Below the pieces are notes generated by a model. That model did no database searches and had not been told where the DNA came from. It saw nothing but the letters and a program-made list of their open reading frames with translations. Positions 47,432-57,356 of a stretch of 64,000 bases of DNA are shown here, piece after piece (positions within the stretch are counted from its first letter, which is position 1; every line of letters begins with the position of its first letter). Location of the stretch: positions 124,001-188,000 of the forward strand of contig JACDDA010000001.1 of NCBI GenBank assembly GCA_013817245.1, written 5' to 3'. The translations under genes were made by a program, and so were the position numbers. This DNA is from Gammaproteobacteria bacterium (lineage in GTDB: Bacteria > Pseudomonadota > Gammaproteobacteria > HTCC5015).

Positions 47432-48835
47432 ATGAGCAAGCCTTCACACACTGTGGTTATTGGCGCCGGCCCTGCTGGTTATGTTTGCGCGATTCGTTTA
47501 GCGCAACTCGGTCAACAAGTTACCGTCATTGAAAAAGAAGAAGTGGGTGGTACTTGTTTAAACGTCGGTTGTATTCCTTCCAAAGCATTAATTGCTGCCG
47601 GTAATTTATTAGAAAAAATGCACAAGGCCAGCGCCATGGGCATTCAAGTCAAAGATGTAAGCTTAGACATCAATACACTGGTGAACTGGAAAAGCAGTAT
47701 TGTTAAAAAATTAACCAGTGGCGTTGCGGGTTTATTAAAAAATCATAATGTTACGCATGTGCAAGGTCACGCACGCTTAGTAAGCAAAACCCAAGTAGAA
47801 GTCACGAGTGGCAAAAATAAACAAATAATTACTTGCGACAATATCGTCATAGCCACTGGTTCGGTACCCGTAAGCGTACCCGGTTTTGATTTTGATGGTG
47901 AAAATGTTTGGTCATCAACTGAAGCGTTATCACCGACACGTATTCCAAAACATTTAGTCGTTATTGGTGGTGGTTATATTGGTTTAGAACTGGGTTGTTT
48001 ATATCGCAAACTCGGCAGTGAAGTTACCGTGGTCGAATTCACCAAAGGCGCTTTGCCGGGTCAAGATGCAGATTGCATTAAAGTAATTGAGCGCTCCTTA
48101 AAACAACAAGGTATTAATTTAATCACTGAAGCGGCTGCCAAGAGCTACAAAAAATCCGGCAATCAATACAGCGTTACCATTAAAACACCCAAGGGTGATG
48201 AAATCATTAACTGCGATCAAATCTTATGCACTGTCGGCCGCAAAGCTTTTAGCGACGGTTTAGGTTTAGAAAACGTTGGATTAAAAACGGATGAGCGCGG
48301 TTTTTTAGTCACCGACAAACAAACGCGTACTTCCGTATCAAATATTTATGCGATTGGTGATATTGCTGGTCAGCCCATGTTAGCGCACAAAGGCAGTCGC
48401 GAAGGTTTAGTTGCGGCGGCGGTGATTGCAGGACAAAAAGATGAATATGATGTGCGTTGTGTGCCTGCCGTCATTTTCACTTCACCTGAAATGGCGTCTG
48501 TTGGTTTATTAGAACAACAAGCAAAAGATAAAGGTCATGAAATTAAAATCGGACAATTCCCATTTGCTGCATCAGGACGTGCGATGAGCTTGATGGAAAC
48601 CGATGGTTTTATAAAAATTATTGCTGATGCAAATACTGATGAAGTACTCGGGGTGCACATGGTGGGTCCCGAAGTAACTGAGCTTATTGCCGAAGCAACA
48701 TTAGCAATCGAAATGGGAGCTACCGCAGAAGATATCGCACGTACTATCCACGCGCATCCCACATTACCTGAAGCGATGATGGAAGCAGCTGAAGCGGTGC
48801 ACAAAATGGCCGTGCACATTTATCAAAAACGTTAA
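47432..48835 (+). CDS. lpdA: Dihydrolipoyl dehydrogenase (E3)
   Basis: 467 residues with AAGGA six bases before the ATG. FAD dinucleotide motif GAGPAGYVCAIRLAQLG at the N-terminus, redox-active cysteines Cys42 and Cys47 in GGTCLNVGCIPSK, NAD motif VIGGGYIGLELG near 178-190, and the active-site HAHPTLPEA in the C-terminal interface domain. It re-oxidises the E2 lipoyl group. As the only E3 in the window it may serve both dehydrogenase complexes, and also 2-oxoglutarate dehydrogenase or glycine cleavage elsewhere. Confidence 0.97.
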   Translation: MSKPSHTVVIGAGPAGYVCAIRLAQLGQQVTVIEKEEVGGTCLNVGCIPSKALIAAGNLLEKMHKASAMGIQVKDVSLDINTLVNWKSSIVKKLTSGVAGLLKNHNVTHVQGHARLVSKTQVEVTSGKNKQIITCDNIVIATGSVPVSVPGFDFDGENVWSSTEALSPTRIPKHLVVIGGGYIGLELGCLYRKLGSEVTVVEFTKGALPGQDADCIKVIERSLKQQGINLITEAAAKSYKKSGNQYSVTIKTPKGDEIINCDQILCTVGRKAFSDGLGLENVGLKTDERGFLVTDKQTRTSVSNIYAIGDIAGQPMLAHKGSREGLVAAAVIAGQKDEYDVRCVPAVIFTSPEMASVGLLEQQAKDKGHEIKIGQFPFAASGRAMSLMETDGFIKIIADANTDEVLGVHMVGPEVTELIAEATLAIEMGATAEDIARTIHAHPTLPEAMMEAAEAVHKMAVHIYQKR

Positions 48836-48853
48836 ATTTTTTTATATCTTGAT

Positions 48854-50038
48854 TTAAAGACTAGCGCTGCTTTTAGCTGTCGGCCACCATAGTTGGCGTG
48901 GTAACCAAGCTACTATGCTGAGCGCTGCAAAACACATTGCAATTAAACCGAAAGTGGCGGGATAACCTAATATCTCAGTTAAAGGTTGCGTTAAAGCGAC
49001 GGATAAAAACTGTGATAAAAATATCGTGCTGGTGACGCCCGCTATCAAACGTCCCCGCCACGCGGGATCCACAGACATCAAAATTAAAGTATTAATATGC
49101 GGTGTCACTAAACCCATACCGATACCAGCTAAGGCAGCACCCACAATAATCACGGTGTATTGAGGCCATAATGCGCACAATCCAAAACCTAATGCCGAAA
49201 ACATAAAAATTACCGCGAATACTTGTTGTTGATTCAAGCGTTTTAATAACCAGCTATAACTTAATGCGCTTAGACCACCGGTTAGGGTTGATAAAGCAAA
49301 CACAGCGGCAATTTTGGTTGGGTCCATAACATGTAAATGATCATTTAAATAAAATGGCATGTGCACAATCAATGCAAAAAAGAATGTTACCGTCACTAAC
49401 AAAATAGGATACAAATACCAAATGCCTTGAATGGCTTGTTTAAAGGTCAGCTGACTTTGTTGCTGCGTCATTTGCAGTTTTTCAACTTCTGGGAATAAAC
49501 GCCAAACAAACACTAATAAAATTAACGGTAACGTATATAAAGCAAATACTGCACGCCAACCAAAATATTGCCCTAATCCACCGGCACTCATCGCGACCAC
49601 AAAACCCGCTAAGGTTCCCATGCCCGCTAATAAAGCAATCACACGACGACGTTGGTCACCTGCGTAATAATCACCAATCAGGGCAATCGGTAACGTCATA
49701 GAAGCTGCAACACCCACACCCATTAATGCACGTGCGCCAAGGATCCAATAAATAGATTCAGCATATAAACCCACCGTGCCCGTGATGCCGTATATAAACA
49801 AACCGCCCATTAATAAACGTACCCGCCCAAAACGATCACCCAACCAGCCCACAAAAGGCGCGCTGAATGCGCAGACTAAACTAGGTAAGCCCATTAACAT
49901 TTTAGCTAAACGTTCTATGGCAGCAGGGTCGCCTTGCTGATGAAAATAATCACGAATTTGCGGAAGCACGGGGTCAATTGCGGCCGAAGCCAAAGCACCT
50001 AAGGCCGCCAAGGCGATTAAAATAATGATGCGTAACAT
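48854..50038 (-). CDS. MFS transporter, DHA1 (Bcr/CflA-like) drug efflux type
   Basis: 394 residues with 12 predicted helices. Motif A GWLGDRFGRVRLLMGGLF at ~65-80 and motif C-like GALASAAIDPVLPQIRDYF at the N-terminus. AAGG precedes the ATG. It is convergent with lpdA (18-bp gap, no clear terminator). Probably proton-driven efflux of an organic compound; substrate not deducible. Confidence 0.88.
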   Translation of the reverse strand: MLRIIILIALAALGALASAAIDPVLPQIRDYFHQQGDPAAIERLAKMLMGLPSLVCAFSAPFVGWLGDRFGRVRLLMGGLFIYGITGTVGLYAESIYWILGARALMGVGVAASMTLPIALIGDYYAGDQRRRVIALLAGMGTLAGFVVAMSAGGLGQYFGWRAVFALYTLPLILLVFVWRLFPEVEKLQMTQQQSQLTFKQAIQGIWYLYPILLVTVTFFFALIVHMPFYLNDHLHVMDPTKIAAVFALSTLTGGLSALSYSWLLKRLNQQQVFAVIFMFSALGFGLCALWPQYTVIIVGAALAGIGMGLVTPHINTLILMSVDPAWRGRLIAGVTSTIFLSQFLSVALTQPLTEILGYPATFGLIAMCFAALSIVAWLPRQLWWPTAKSSASL

Positions 50039-50243
50039 ACAGGCCCTTCTATTATGAGTTTTTATTTAAACTTTGCTTTCGCATTCCGTTGTCGGATTGT
50101 ACGTCAGCTCGCGTGCCGGCTCAAACACCCTGCGTCGGAATAAAGCCTCTGTTATCATAAGCAGCATTTCAATGCTCGCTTTTTAGCCTAATAACCGCTT
50201 TGCGGAAAACACTCAACACGCTCACGCTATGGTGAATTAAACA

Positions 50244-51773
50244 ATGAATAAATCTAATTTCCTGCAAGACTTAACAGTAGGTGTCATCGGCGCAGGTGCC
50301 ATGGGTCGTGGCATTGTACAAATTTTAGTACAAGCAAATGTTACAGTGCGTTTATATGATGTATCTGCGGACGCGGTAAAAGAAGCCGCAAATTTTGTTG
50401 AAAAAATGATTCAACGCGCTGCCGACAAAGGTGTATTGACGGCTGAACAAGCCAGCAGTGCGATTGCACGCATCCAACCGGCTAGCAATACTCAAGCACT
50501 GCACGATTGCCATCTTATTATTGAAGCTATTGTTGAGCGCTTAGACGTTAAACAAAACTTATTTAAAGAATTAGAAAGCATTGTCAGTGCTGATTGCATT
50601 TTAGCCAGCAACACTTCTTCCTTATCAATCACCTCTATTGCAGCAGGCTGCCAACATCCAGCGCGTGTTGCGGGTTTACATTTTTTCAATCCTGTGCCTT
50701 TGATGAAATTAGTAGAAATCATTCCTGGTGTTAAAACTAATAACGTCGTTGTCGAAAATTTAATGACTTTAGTAAAACACGTTGGTCACACGCCTGTGCA
50801 CGCAACGGATACGCCGGGTTTTTTAGTTAATCACGCAGGACGCGCCTATGGCCCCGAAGCCTTACGTATTGTCAGCGAAGGCATTGCAGAGTTTCATGAG
50901 ATAGACAACATCATGCGCGAAGCCGCTGGTTTCCGCATGGGGCCTTTTGAGTTGTTTGACCTGACGGGTTTAGATGTTTCATTATCAGTAATGGAATCTA
51001 TCTATAAACAATATTACGAAGAACCTCGTTATCGCCCTACCTATATTGCACAACAACGTGTTACCGCAGGTTTATTGGGACGCAAAACCGGTGAAGGTTT
51101 TTATCTTTATAAAGATAATGAACAACAACGTCCGGCTGAAAAATCCGCACCGACGCTGCTGCCTAAAAGTATTTGGCTAAGTGAAATGGATGACGAAGCG
51201 CGTAATATTATTAATGAGCTCGCTAAAAAAGCGAAAGTCGTAATCGAAAAAGGTGACGCACCTTCTAATAATGCTTTAATTATTATTGCGCCTATTGGTC
51301 AAGACGCTACCACAACTGCAATTGAGCATTCGTTAGACGCAAACCACGTGGTCGCCATTGATACTTTATTTGGTTTAAGTAAAGGTCGCCGCACCTTGAT
51401 GACCACACCAATTACCAAGGTAGAATACCGTGATGCGGCGCATGCATTTTTTGCTTATGATGGCGCTCAAGTTACTGTGATCAACGATAGTCCTGGATTT
51501 ATTGCGCAACGTATTGTTGCGATGATAATCAACGTGGCCTGCGAAATTGCACAACAAAAAATAGCCACACCTGCTGATATTGATATCGCCATTAAAACCG
51601 CATTAGCTTATCCGCAAGGCCCCTTAAGTTGGGGTGATGCCTTAGGTGCCGCGACAATATTACAAATATTAGAAGGCTTAGAAAGTTTTTATGGAGATCC
51701 GCGTTATCGTCCTTCAGCGTGGTTAAGTCGCCGCGCAGCCTTAGACATTTCTTTAAAAACGGTTGCAAATTAA
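50244..51773 (+). CDS. 3-hydroxyacyl-CoA dehydrogenase (PaaH/3-hydroxybutyryl-CoA type, two C-terminal domains)
   Basis: 509 residues. NAD-binding VGVIGAGAMGRGIVQILVQA at the N-terminus, the catalytic His in GLHFFNPVPLMKLVEIIPG, and TPGFLVNHAGRAYGPEALRI of the first C-terminal domain. A second, divergent NAD-like segment and C-terminal domain (~330-500) duplicate the fold, as in PaaH/PhbH-type enzymes of ~500 residues. It oxidises 3-hydroxyacyl-CoA in beta-oxidation or phenylacetate-type pathways. No paa genes are nearby. Confidence 0.92.
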   Translation: MNKSNFLQDLTVGVIGAGAMGRGIVQILVQANVTVRLYDVSADAVKEAANFVEKMIQRAADKGVLTAEQASSAIARIQPASNTQALHDCHLIIEAIVERLDVKQNLFKELESIVSADCILASNTSSLSITSIAAGCQHPARVAGLHFFNPVPLMKLVEIIPGVKTNNVVVENLMTLVKHVGHTPVHATDTPGFLVNHAGRAYGPEALRIVSEGIAEFHEIDNIMREAAGFRMGPFELFDLTGLDVSLSVMESIYKQYYEEPRYRPTYIAQQRVTAGLLGRKTGEGFYLYKDNEQQRPAEKSAPTLLPKSIWLSEMDDEARNIINELAKKAKVVIEKGDAPSNNALIIIAPIGQDATTTAIEHSLDANHVVAIDTLFGLSKGRRTLMTTPITKVEYRDAAHAFFAYDGAQVTVINDSPGFIAQRIVAMIINVACEIAQQKIATPADIDIAIKTALAYPQGPLSWGDALGAATILQILEGLESFYGDPRYRPSAWLSRRAALDISLKTVAN

Positions 51774-51778
51774 TATCT

Positions 51779-51804
51779 AAAGCCCTGTTTACAGGGCTTT
51801 TTTT
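51779..51804 (+). terminator. Intrinsic terminator after the hydroxyacyl-CoA dehydrogenase
   Basis: Perfect 9-bp stem AAAGCCCTG / CAGGGCTTT with TTTA loop and a run of seven T from 51798. Confidence 0.92.
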
Positions 51805-52086
51805 AACCTTACTAAAATAAAAAAACTATTTTTAAATTTTTCGATATACGAAGGCAAAATACAAAAAATTACTTTTATTATTTTTCTCACAGCTGTTGTA
51901 AATTAGGCAGCACTTTTGTTGAAAAAATTCATAAAATAATTTAAGCAAAAGCTTGTGCTGTACACCTAATACCACTTATAAAGTCAGTGCGGCTGTTAAT
52001 AAACATGACTAGGGCTAACCATGACATCGCCATTTTCAGCCACACCTTTTATTTATTTAAAAACAATACTCAATGGAGCACACAGT
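51805..52086. other. AT-rich intergenic region with A/T tracts
   Basis: 282 bp, very AT-rich to about 51900 with repeated A and T tracts, suggesting curved DNA or an H-NS-like target. An in-frame ATG at 52021 exists but lacks a ribosome binding site and would push the signal peptide inward. No RNA gene seen. Confidence 0.5.
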
Positions 52087-52713
52087 ATGAGAACAAATTA
52101 TTTTGTTAAAAGCTTAGCGGGCGCTATATTATCAATGGCTTTATTAAGCGGGGCATATGCTGAAACACCTTACGATGTTAAAAAACCTGCTTGGTTCGGT
52201 GGTATTACCGTATGGGTATTTGCACAATTTCCTGCAATCGCAGGTGGCAGCGGCCCCGCAGATGCGTCACCCACATTACGTGATGTTGATGCTTACTTGG
52301 TTGGACCTATTGACGCGAACAATCCGTATGGCCAAGAAGTTCCTATTCCCGCTATAGATCCAAACACTGGTGCGCCGATTTTAGATGCAAATGGGAATGT
52401 CATTATTGTCGCCCGCGGACCTGCTCACGATAATACGTTTACTCAATTTATTCCAAAAAACAATATTGCAGATATTTTTGGTTATTGGGTAATAGCAGGT
52501 CCTAATGCAACACCTGATAAAGTGCATACTCGTCCCGCCCCCGAAAATAGCTTAGCAGGTGGTGCATTAGCGTATGAAATTAAAATCGGTAACAAATTTC
52601 GCCCCTTAACCAGCAACGCTGTGATTCAATATGGTTTGAAAACCGGTTTATTAACAGCGAATCCTTTCGGTTGGGGTGGTGTTGCATGGACTCAGATTAT
52701 GTATCCGCAATAA
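52087..52713 (+). CDS. Exported protein of unknown function
   Basis: 208 residues from ATG at 52087, chosen because GGAG lies eight bases upstream and a clear signal peptide begins there (MRTNYFVKSLAGAILSMALL, cleavage near AYAE). The mature part is rich in Pro, Gly, Asn and Ala with few charged residues, no cysteine and no transmembrane helix. A central block PIPAIDPNTGAPILDANGNV resembles a calcium-type loop, but I make no claim. Its own terminator follows, so it is a single-gene transcript. No family recognised. Confidence 0.8.
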   Translation: MRTNYFVKSLAGAILSMALLSGAYAETPYDVKKPAWFGGITVWVFAQFPAIAGGSGPADASPTLRDVDAYLVGPIDANNPYGQEVPIPAIDPNTGAPILDANGNVIIVARGPAHDNTFTQFIPKNNIADIFGYWVIAGPNATPDKVHTRPAPENSLAGGALAYEIKIGNKFRPLTSNAVIQYGLKTGLLTANPFGWGGVAWTQIMYPQ

Positions 52714-52729
52714 TTTTTTAATGAGCAAT

Positions 52730-52757
52730 AAAAAAGCCCGAGCAATCGGGCTTTTTT
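52730..52757. terminator. Bidirectional intrinsic terminator
   Basis: Perfect 12-bp stem AAAAAAGCCCGA / TCGGGCTTTTTT with GCAA loop, between the convergent exported protein and MFS genes. Confidence 0.92.
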
Positions 52758-52787
52758 ATTTATTAACTTTATATAACGCTTAAATAA

Positions 52788-54041
52788 TTATTTGCTGAGT
52801 TGCCAATTAGGATATGCGCTGATGCGGGATAACAAAATACAACACACGACTAGTGCGGCAACAAAACCCATTAAAGCATTATTATAATTATGAGTCGTAT
52901 CATAGGCGATGCCCATTAATACTGGCCCGACGCCAGATCCCACCGAAAATGCTGCGAAGATATACCCGTAAATTTGACTATAAGCTTTAACACCAAAATA
53001 ACGTCCAACAAAATATGCGACGATATCAATTTCACCACCAATCGCAAAACCAATACACGCAGCTGCCAGATAGGTTAATGGTCCAATAGGCGCAAACATA
53101 AACAATAAAATGCCGATGATAGGTACGCTCATAAATGTTAAAGCAACGCGCGGCGCAAAAAACTTATCCATGCATGCGCCTAACACTAAGCGCCCCACGC
53201 TTACTGACAAACCTAATACAGCGGCCATACCAGCAGCGGCTTGTGGCGTAACGCCTTTGTCAGTCAACATGGGCACTAAATGCAGCATTAATCCATTTAA
53301 TGAAACGCCTGCTAAAAAGAAAGTGGCGATCATCAACCAGAAATTTTTATTGCGACGAGCTTCTTTCGGGGTTAAACCATAATTTTCTGAATCAACGGTC
53401 TTATTTACATCCTGCCCATAGGCAATTAGATTTTTTTGTTTAGGTGTATTAACCAATAATAAACTGATGATAGGAAAACTAATTGCAAAACTGGTTAAGG
53501 CTAACGCGGCATACGCAACACGCCAACCATAGGTTTGAACATAATGAGTTGCCAATTCCGGCATTAAACCACCGCCGATGCCCACGCCTAATAAACTTAA
53601 ACTTAAAGCAATACCACGACGCGCTGTAAACCATTCGGTAATTACTTTGCAATAGGTGATCGGCGAAGTGCCAGCGCCGGTGGCTGTTAGCAAAGCAAAC
53701 ACAATATAAAGATGCCAAAGGTTCGGCGTTAAGAAATATAGGGAAGCAAAGACTAAATTAAACCCAACAATAGAACACAAAATTACGCGCTTAGGTCCAA
53801 CGCGATCTGACCAATAACCCGCCACTGGCTGCATAACCATTGAAGTTAAGGTTGCAAAAATTAAGGCCGCAGAAATACTCGTGCGTGACCAAGCAAATTC
53901 ATTTTGTAATGCTGTTAAAAAAATACCGAAAGTAAAAAAAACTAAGGTGGAAACCCCCATCAGATGTCCGACACCGGCCGTACCTACGTTAACCCAACCA
54001 TAGAAAAAACCAGATTGTTTTGTTTGATTATTCGTCGTCAT
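52788..54041 (-). CDS. MFS transporter, monocarboxylate/oxalate-formate antiporter type
   Basis: 417 residues, 12 helices. YGWVNVGTAGVGHLMGVSTL in the first helix and GYWSDRVGPKRVILCSIVG (motif A) resemble the OFA/MCT-like branch that moves small carboxylates. A central cytosolic loop (NLIAYGQDVNKTVDSENYGL) separates the halves, and NKNFWLMIATFFLAGVSLNG is a typical TM7 start. GAGGGG precedes the ATG. Substrate unknown. Confidence 0.88.
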   Translation of the reverse strand: MTTNNQTKQSGFFYGWVNVGTAGVGHLMGVSTLVFFTFGIFLTALQNEFAWSRTSISAALIFATLTSMVMQPVAGYWSDRVGPKRVILCSIVGFNLVFASLYFLTPNLWHLYIVFALLTATGAGTSPITYCKVITEWFTARRGIALSLSLLGVGIGGGLMPELATHYVQTYGWRVAYAALALTSFAISFPIISLLLVNTPKQKNLIAYGQDVNKTVDSENYGLTPKEARRNKNFWLMIATFFLAGVSLNGLMLHLVPMLTDKGVTPQAAAGMAAVLGLSVSVGRLVLGACMDKFFAPRVALTFMSVPIIGILLFMFAPIGPLTYLAAACIGFAIGGEIDIVAYFVGRYFGVKAYSQIYGYIFAAFSVGSGVGPVLMGIAYDTTHNYNNALMGFVAALVVCCILLSRISAYPNWQLSK

Positions 54042-54126
54042 TTTATGCCCCTCTAAATAAAGGAAGGGTGTGAACCAGCCACACCCTATAAAAAATATTC
54101 ACTTTATAATCTAGCCAACACCTAAC

Positions 54127-55542
54127 TTAATCTAACGATTTAACAATACCTTCAACCATTTTCTTGGCATCACCAAATAACATCATAGTGTTGTCGTTAA
54201 AAAATAGTTCATTTTGTACGCCTGCATAACCCGTTGCCATACCGCGTTTCACAAACAATACTGTTCGCGCTTTTTCTACTTCCAAAATCGGCATACCAAA
54301 AATCGGACTAGTAGGATCAGTTTTTGCCGCCGGATTAGTCACGTCATTGGCACCAATCACAAACGCTACATCAGCTGTTTGGAAATCGTTATTAATATCT
54401 TCTAATTCAAAAACTTCGTCATACGGTACGTTTGCTTCCGCGAGCAATACGTTCATATGACCGGGCATACGACCTGCTACCGGATGAATCGCATATTTCA
54501 CGGTAACGCCGTGATGTTTTAACACATCAGCCATTTCACGTAAGGCGTGTTGCGCTTGCGCAACTGCCATCCCATAACCGGGCACAATCACCACGGAGCC
54601 TGCGTTTTTCATAATGAAAGCAGCGTCTTCTGCGCTACCTACTTTTATAGGACGTTCGACGTAATCACCCGCAGCAGCCGCGCTTTCAGCATCTGCACCA
54701 AAGCCACCGAGAATGACATTGAAGAATGAACGATTCATACCTTTGCACATAATGTACGAAAGAATTGCACCGGAAGAACCAACCAACGCACCGGTCACAA
54801 TCAAGGCATTATTTTGCAAAGTAAAACCAATGCCGGCTGCTGCCCAACCCGAATAACTATTGAGCATCGACACTACAACAGGCATATCGGCGCCACCAAT
54901 CGGCAGAATCAATAAGAAGCCAGCAACAAAAGCTAAGACCGTCATCGTCCAGAAAATATAAGGGTTAGCGTCAAAACAGAAATACACCAGCAACGCTAAA
55001 ATTTCTAAGCCAATCACTAAATTTAATATATGTTGACCACGAAACACTAAAGGTTTACCAGAAACTAAACCTTGCAGTTTAGTAAACGCGACTAAAGAAC
55101 CTGAAAAAGTAATTGCGCCAATCACTACGCCCAATCCCATTTCGATTCGACTAGAAATAAAAATTTGTCCAACATCATTTAACAGACCAAACGATATTGG
55201 ATTACTAAACGCAGCCGCCGCGACGAGTACCGCAGCTAAACCTACTAAGCTATGAAATGCTGCAACCAATTGCGGCATAGCCGTCATCGGGATTTTTAAC
55301 GCGATGCTAATACCAATAACAGCACCAATAGCTAACGCAATTAAAATCCAAACATAAGACACCACTTCGGGACTTAACATGGTCGTGACAATCGCGATGC
55401 CCATACCGAGCATGCCGAAAAAATTACCACGTCGTGATGTGACAGGTGATGACAAACCACGTAAGGCTAAAATAAATAATACTGCTGCAACCAGATACGC
55501 TAATGCAGTCAGGTCGGCGATCCAATGTGTTGCTAAGGTCAT
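54127..55542 (-). CDS. pntB: NAD(P) transhydrogenase subunit beta
   Basis: 471 residues with AGGAG before the ATG. Nine or so N-terminal membrane helices (domain II) form the proton path; the C-terminal domain III binds NADP(H) through [20 protein letters not shown] (~310-330), [19 protein letters not shown] and [19 protein letters not shown]. Works with the two upstream subunits to make NADPH from NADH using the proton gradient. It is the third gene of the operon, 15 bp after the small subunit. Confidence 0.97.
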   Translation of the reverse strand: MTLATHWIADLTALAYLVAAVLFILALRGLSSPVTSRRGNFFGMLGMGIAIVTTMLSPEVVSYVWILIALAIGAVIGISIALKIPMTAMPQLVAAFHSLVGLAAVLVAAAAFSNPISFGLLNDVGQIFISSRIEMGLGVVIGAITFSGSLVAFTKLQGLVSGKPLVFRGQHILNLVIGLEILALLVYFCFDANPYIFWTMTVLAFVAGFLLILPIGGADMPVVVSMLNSYSGWAAAGIGFTLQNNALIVTGALVGSSGAILSYIMCKGMNRSFFNVILGGFGADAESAAAAGDYVERPIKVGSAEDAAFIMKNAGSVVIVPGYGMAVAQAQHALREMADVLKHHGVTVKYAIHPVAGRMPGHMNVLLAEANVPYDEVFELEDINNDFQTADVAFVIGANDVTNPAAKTDPTSPIFGMPILEVEKARTVLFVKRGMATGYAGVQNELFFNDNTMMLFGDAKKMVEGIVKSLD

Positions 55543-55557
55543 AAAGATTCTCCTGAC

Positions 55558-55842
55558 TTACTTTTTCTTTTTGTACATGGCCAGCATGCGCTGGGTTACA
55601 GCAAAACCACCAAAAATATTGATAGATGCCAAAATCATTGCAACAAAACCCAAACCTTTTGCGAAAGTAAAGTCTGCTGGCCCGGTGGCAATTAAAGCCC
55701 CCACAATAATCACGCTAGAAATAGCGTTCGTCACCGCCATTAATGGAGTGTGTAACGCGGGCGTTACGCTCCATACGACGTAATAACCAACAAACACAGC
55801 CATTACAAAAATGGATAACTGCGCGACAAAATGCGAAGCCAT
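55558..55842 (-). CDS. NAD(P) transhydrogenase subunit alpha part 2
   Basis: 94 residues, three to four membrane helices (FVGYYVVWSVTPALHTPLMA, NAISSVIIVGALIA, FVAMILASINIFGGFAVTQR). It corresponds to the membrane tail that is fused to PntA in E. coli but is a separate protein in three-subunit transhydrogenases such as that of Rhodospirillum. AGGAG precedes the ATG. Confidence 0.95.
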   Translation of the reverse strand: MASHFVAQLSIFVMAVFVGYYVVWSVTPALHTPLMAVTNAISSVIIVGALIATGPADFTFAKGLGFVAMILASINIFGGFAVTQRMLAMYKKKK

Positions 55843-55872
55843 AAAATCTCTCCTAAATTTTTTGCGGAAACG

Positions 55873-57003
55873 TTACGACAGCAACGCGGGATGAATAACT
55901 TGACCATCACGCGTCAATGCAGTGCCTTTGATGATTTCATCCGACCAATCGATAGTGAGTGCTTGCGCATCTTTAGCGATTAATGGCGTTAAGAAATTAA
56001 ATAAATTTTTCGCGTATAACTGACTGGCATCACGCGCGATACGACTTGGCATATTGAGATAACCAACAATTTTTACACCATTGATTTCAACAATCTCGCC
56101 GGGCTTAGATAAAGTGCAATTACCACCTTGCTCCACCGCTAAATCAATAATGATGGAACCGGGTTGCATGCTATGCACCATTTCATCGGTAATTAATATC
56201 GGCGCTTTGCGGCCAGGAATTAACGCCGTACAAATCGCGATATCTTGTTTCTTTAAAGTGTCCGCCACTAAAGCAGCTTGTTTCTGGCGATAGTCTTCGC
56301 TCATTTCTTTAGCGTAACCACCAGCCGTTTCAGCGGCTTTGGTTTCTTCGCTTTCGACCATGACGAATTTACCGCCCAATGATTCCACTTGTTCTTTCGC
56401 AGCTGCCCGTACGTCGGTTGCCGATACCACCGCACCCATACGTTTAGCGGTTGCAATGGCTTGCAAGCCAGCCACTCCCGCACCTAAGACCATGATTTTT
56501 GCCGGAGCAATGGTGCCAGCAGCCGTCATCATCATTGGGAACGCCCGATCAAATACGGCAGCCGCATCAATCACGGCGCGGTAACCGGCTAAATTACTTT
56601 GCGAACTCAATACATCCATACTTTGAGCGCGCGTAATACGCGGAATAAATTCCATCGCAAACGCATTTACTTGTTTATGTGCATAAGCCTGCACGCTTTC
56701 TTTATCGCCATAAGGCGACAACATGCCAATTAAAGCGGCGCCAGATTTTAACCACGCTAATTCATCCGCATCGGGACGTTGTACTTTGAGCACGATATCG
56801 GCATCTTTAGCAGCATCAGCACCATTCGCGGCAATCGTTGCGCCAGCGGCAATAAATGCTGCATCCGAAATTTGGCTACCCGCACCCGCTTGGGTTTCCA
56901 CAACGACTTGTAGGCCGAGGCTAATATATTTTTTAATAATATCGGGGGTTGCAGCGACCCGTTGTTCGTGACTGCGGCGTTCTTTTAATACAGCTATTTT
57001 CAT
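55873..57003 (-). CDS. pntA: NAD(P) transhydrogenase subunit alpha part 1
   Basis: 376 residues from ATG at 57003 (MKIAVLKERRSHEQRVAATP), which is the family start; GAGAG lies six bases upstream. A longer frame to 57051 would add 16 non-conserved residues. Domain I binds NAD(H): RITRAQSMDVLSSQSNLAGY, MVLGAGVAGLQAIATAKRMG (Rossmann) and VTATDVR-like VSATDVRAAA. Cytoplasmic, first gene of the operon, diverging from hisC. Confidence 0.96.
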   Translation of the reverse strand: MKIAVLKERRSHEQRVAATPDIIKKYISLGLQVVVETQAGAGSQISDAAFIAAGATIAANGADAAKDADIVLKVQRPDADELAWLKSGAALIGMLSPYGDKESVQAYAHKQVNAFAMEFIPRITRAQSMDVLSSQSNLAGYRAVIDAAAVFDRAFPMMMTAAGTIAPAKIMVLGAGVAGLQAIATAKRMGAVVSATDVRAAAKEQVESLGGKFVMVESEETKAAETAGGYAKEMSEDYRQKQAALVADTLKKQDIAICTALIPGRKAPILITDEMVHSMQPGSIIIDLAVEQGGNCTLSKPGEIVEINGVKIVGYLNMPSRIARDASQLYAKNLFNFLTPLIAKDAQALTIDWSDEIIKGTALTRDGQVIHPALLS

Positions 57004-57356
57004 AATGTTCTCTCGCTGAACCACATGACCCCAGCCACTCGTAAAAAACAACTAGTGAGGCATTTTTGCGCGCGGCCATTATTGTATGGTGCCCATGCAA
57101 TTGTCAAAGCTATTCATACGCTTTCCTGAATTGCCTTAATCTACGTAAGTCCTTCAATTTATTAGAATTTACATAATACCTCGAATGTTAAACAGACTTC
57201 ATGTTCAGCTAAGCCATCACTTCCAGTAGCTGAATAAATCGTTAAATTTAATAGAGCTAACCTATTCCTCACCATTGATGCGTTCGTTCCTAAAGACTGG
57301 TTTTCCCAAGCTAGGCTGATATAGTAGCCGCCTTTTTACGACCAGCTGACTGACTC
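57004..57356. other. Divergent intergenic region between pntA and hisC
   Basis: 353 bp without a supported gene, RNA or repeat. Promoters for both operons must lie here. TATAGT near 57321-57327 is a weak -10 candidate for hisC; no convincing -35 accompanies it. Confidence 0.5.

Noticed and set aside
52021-52086. A 22-residue longer N-terminus for the exported protein
   Set aside because: There is no ribosome binding site at 52021, and it would place the signal peptide internally, whereas GGAG precedes the ATG at 52087.
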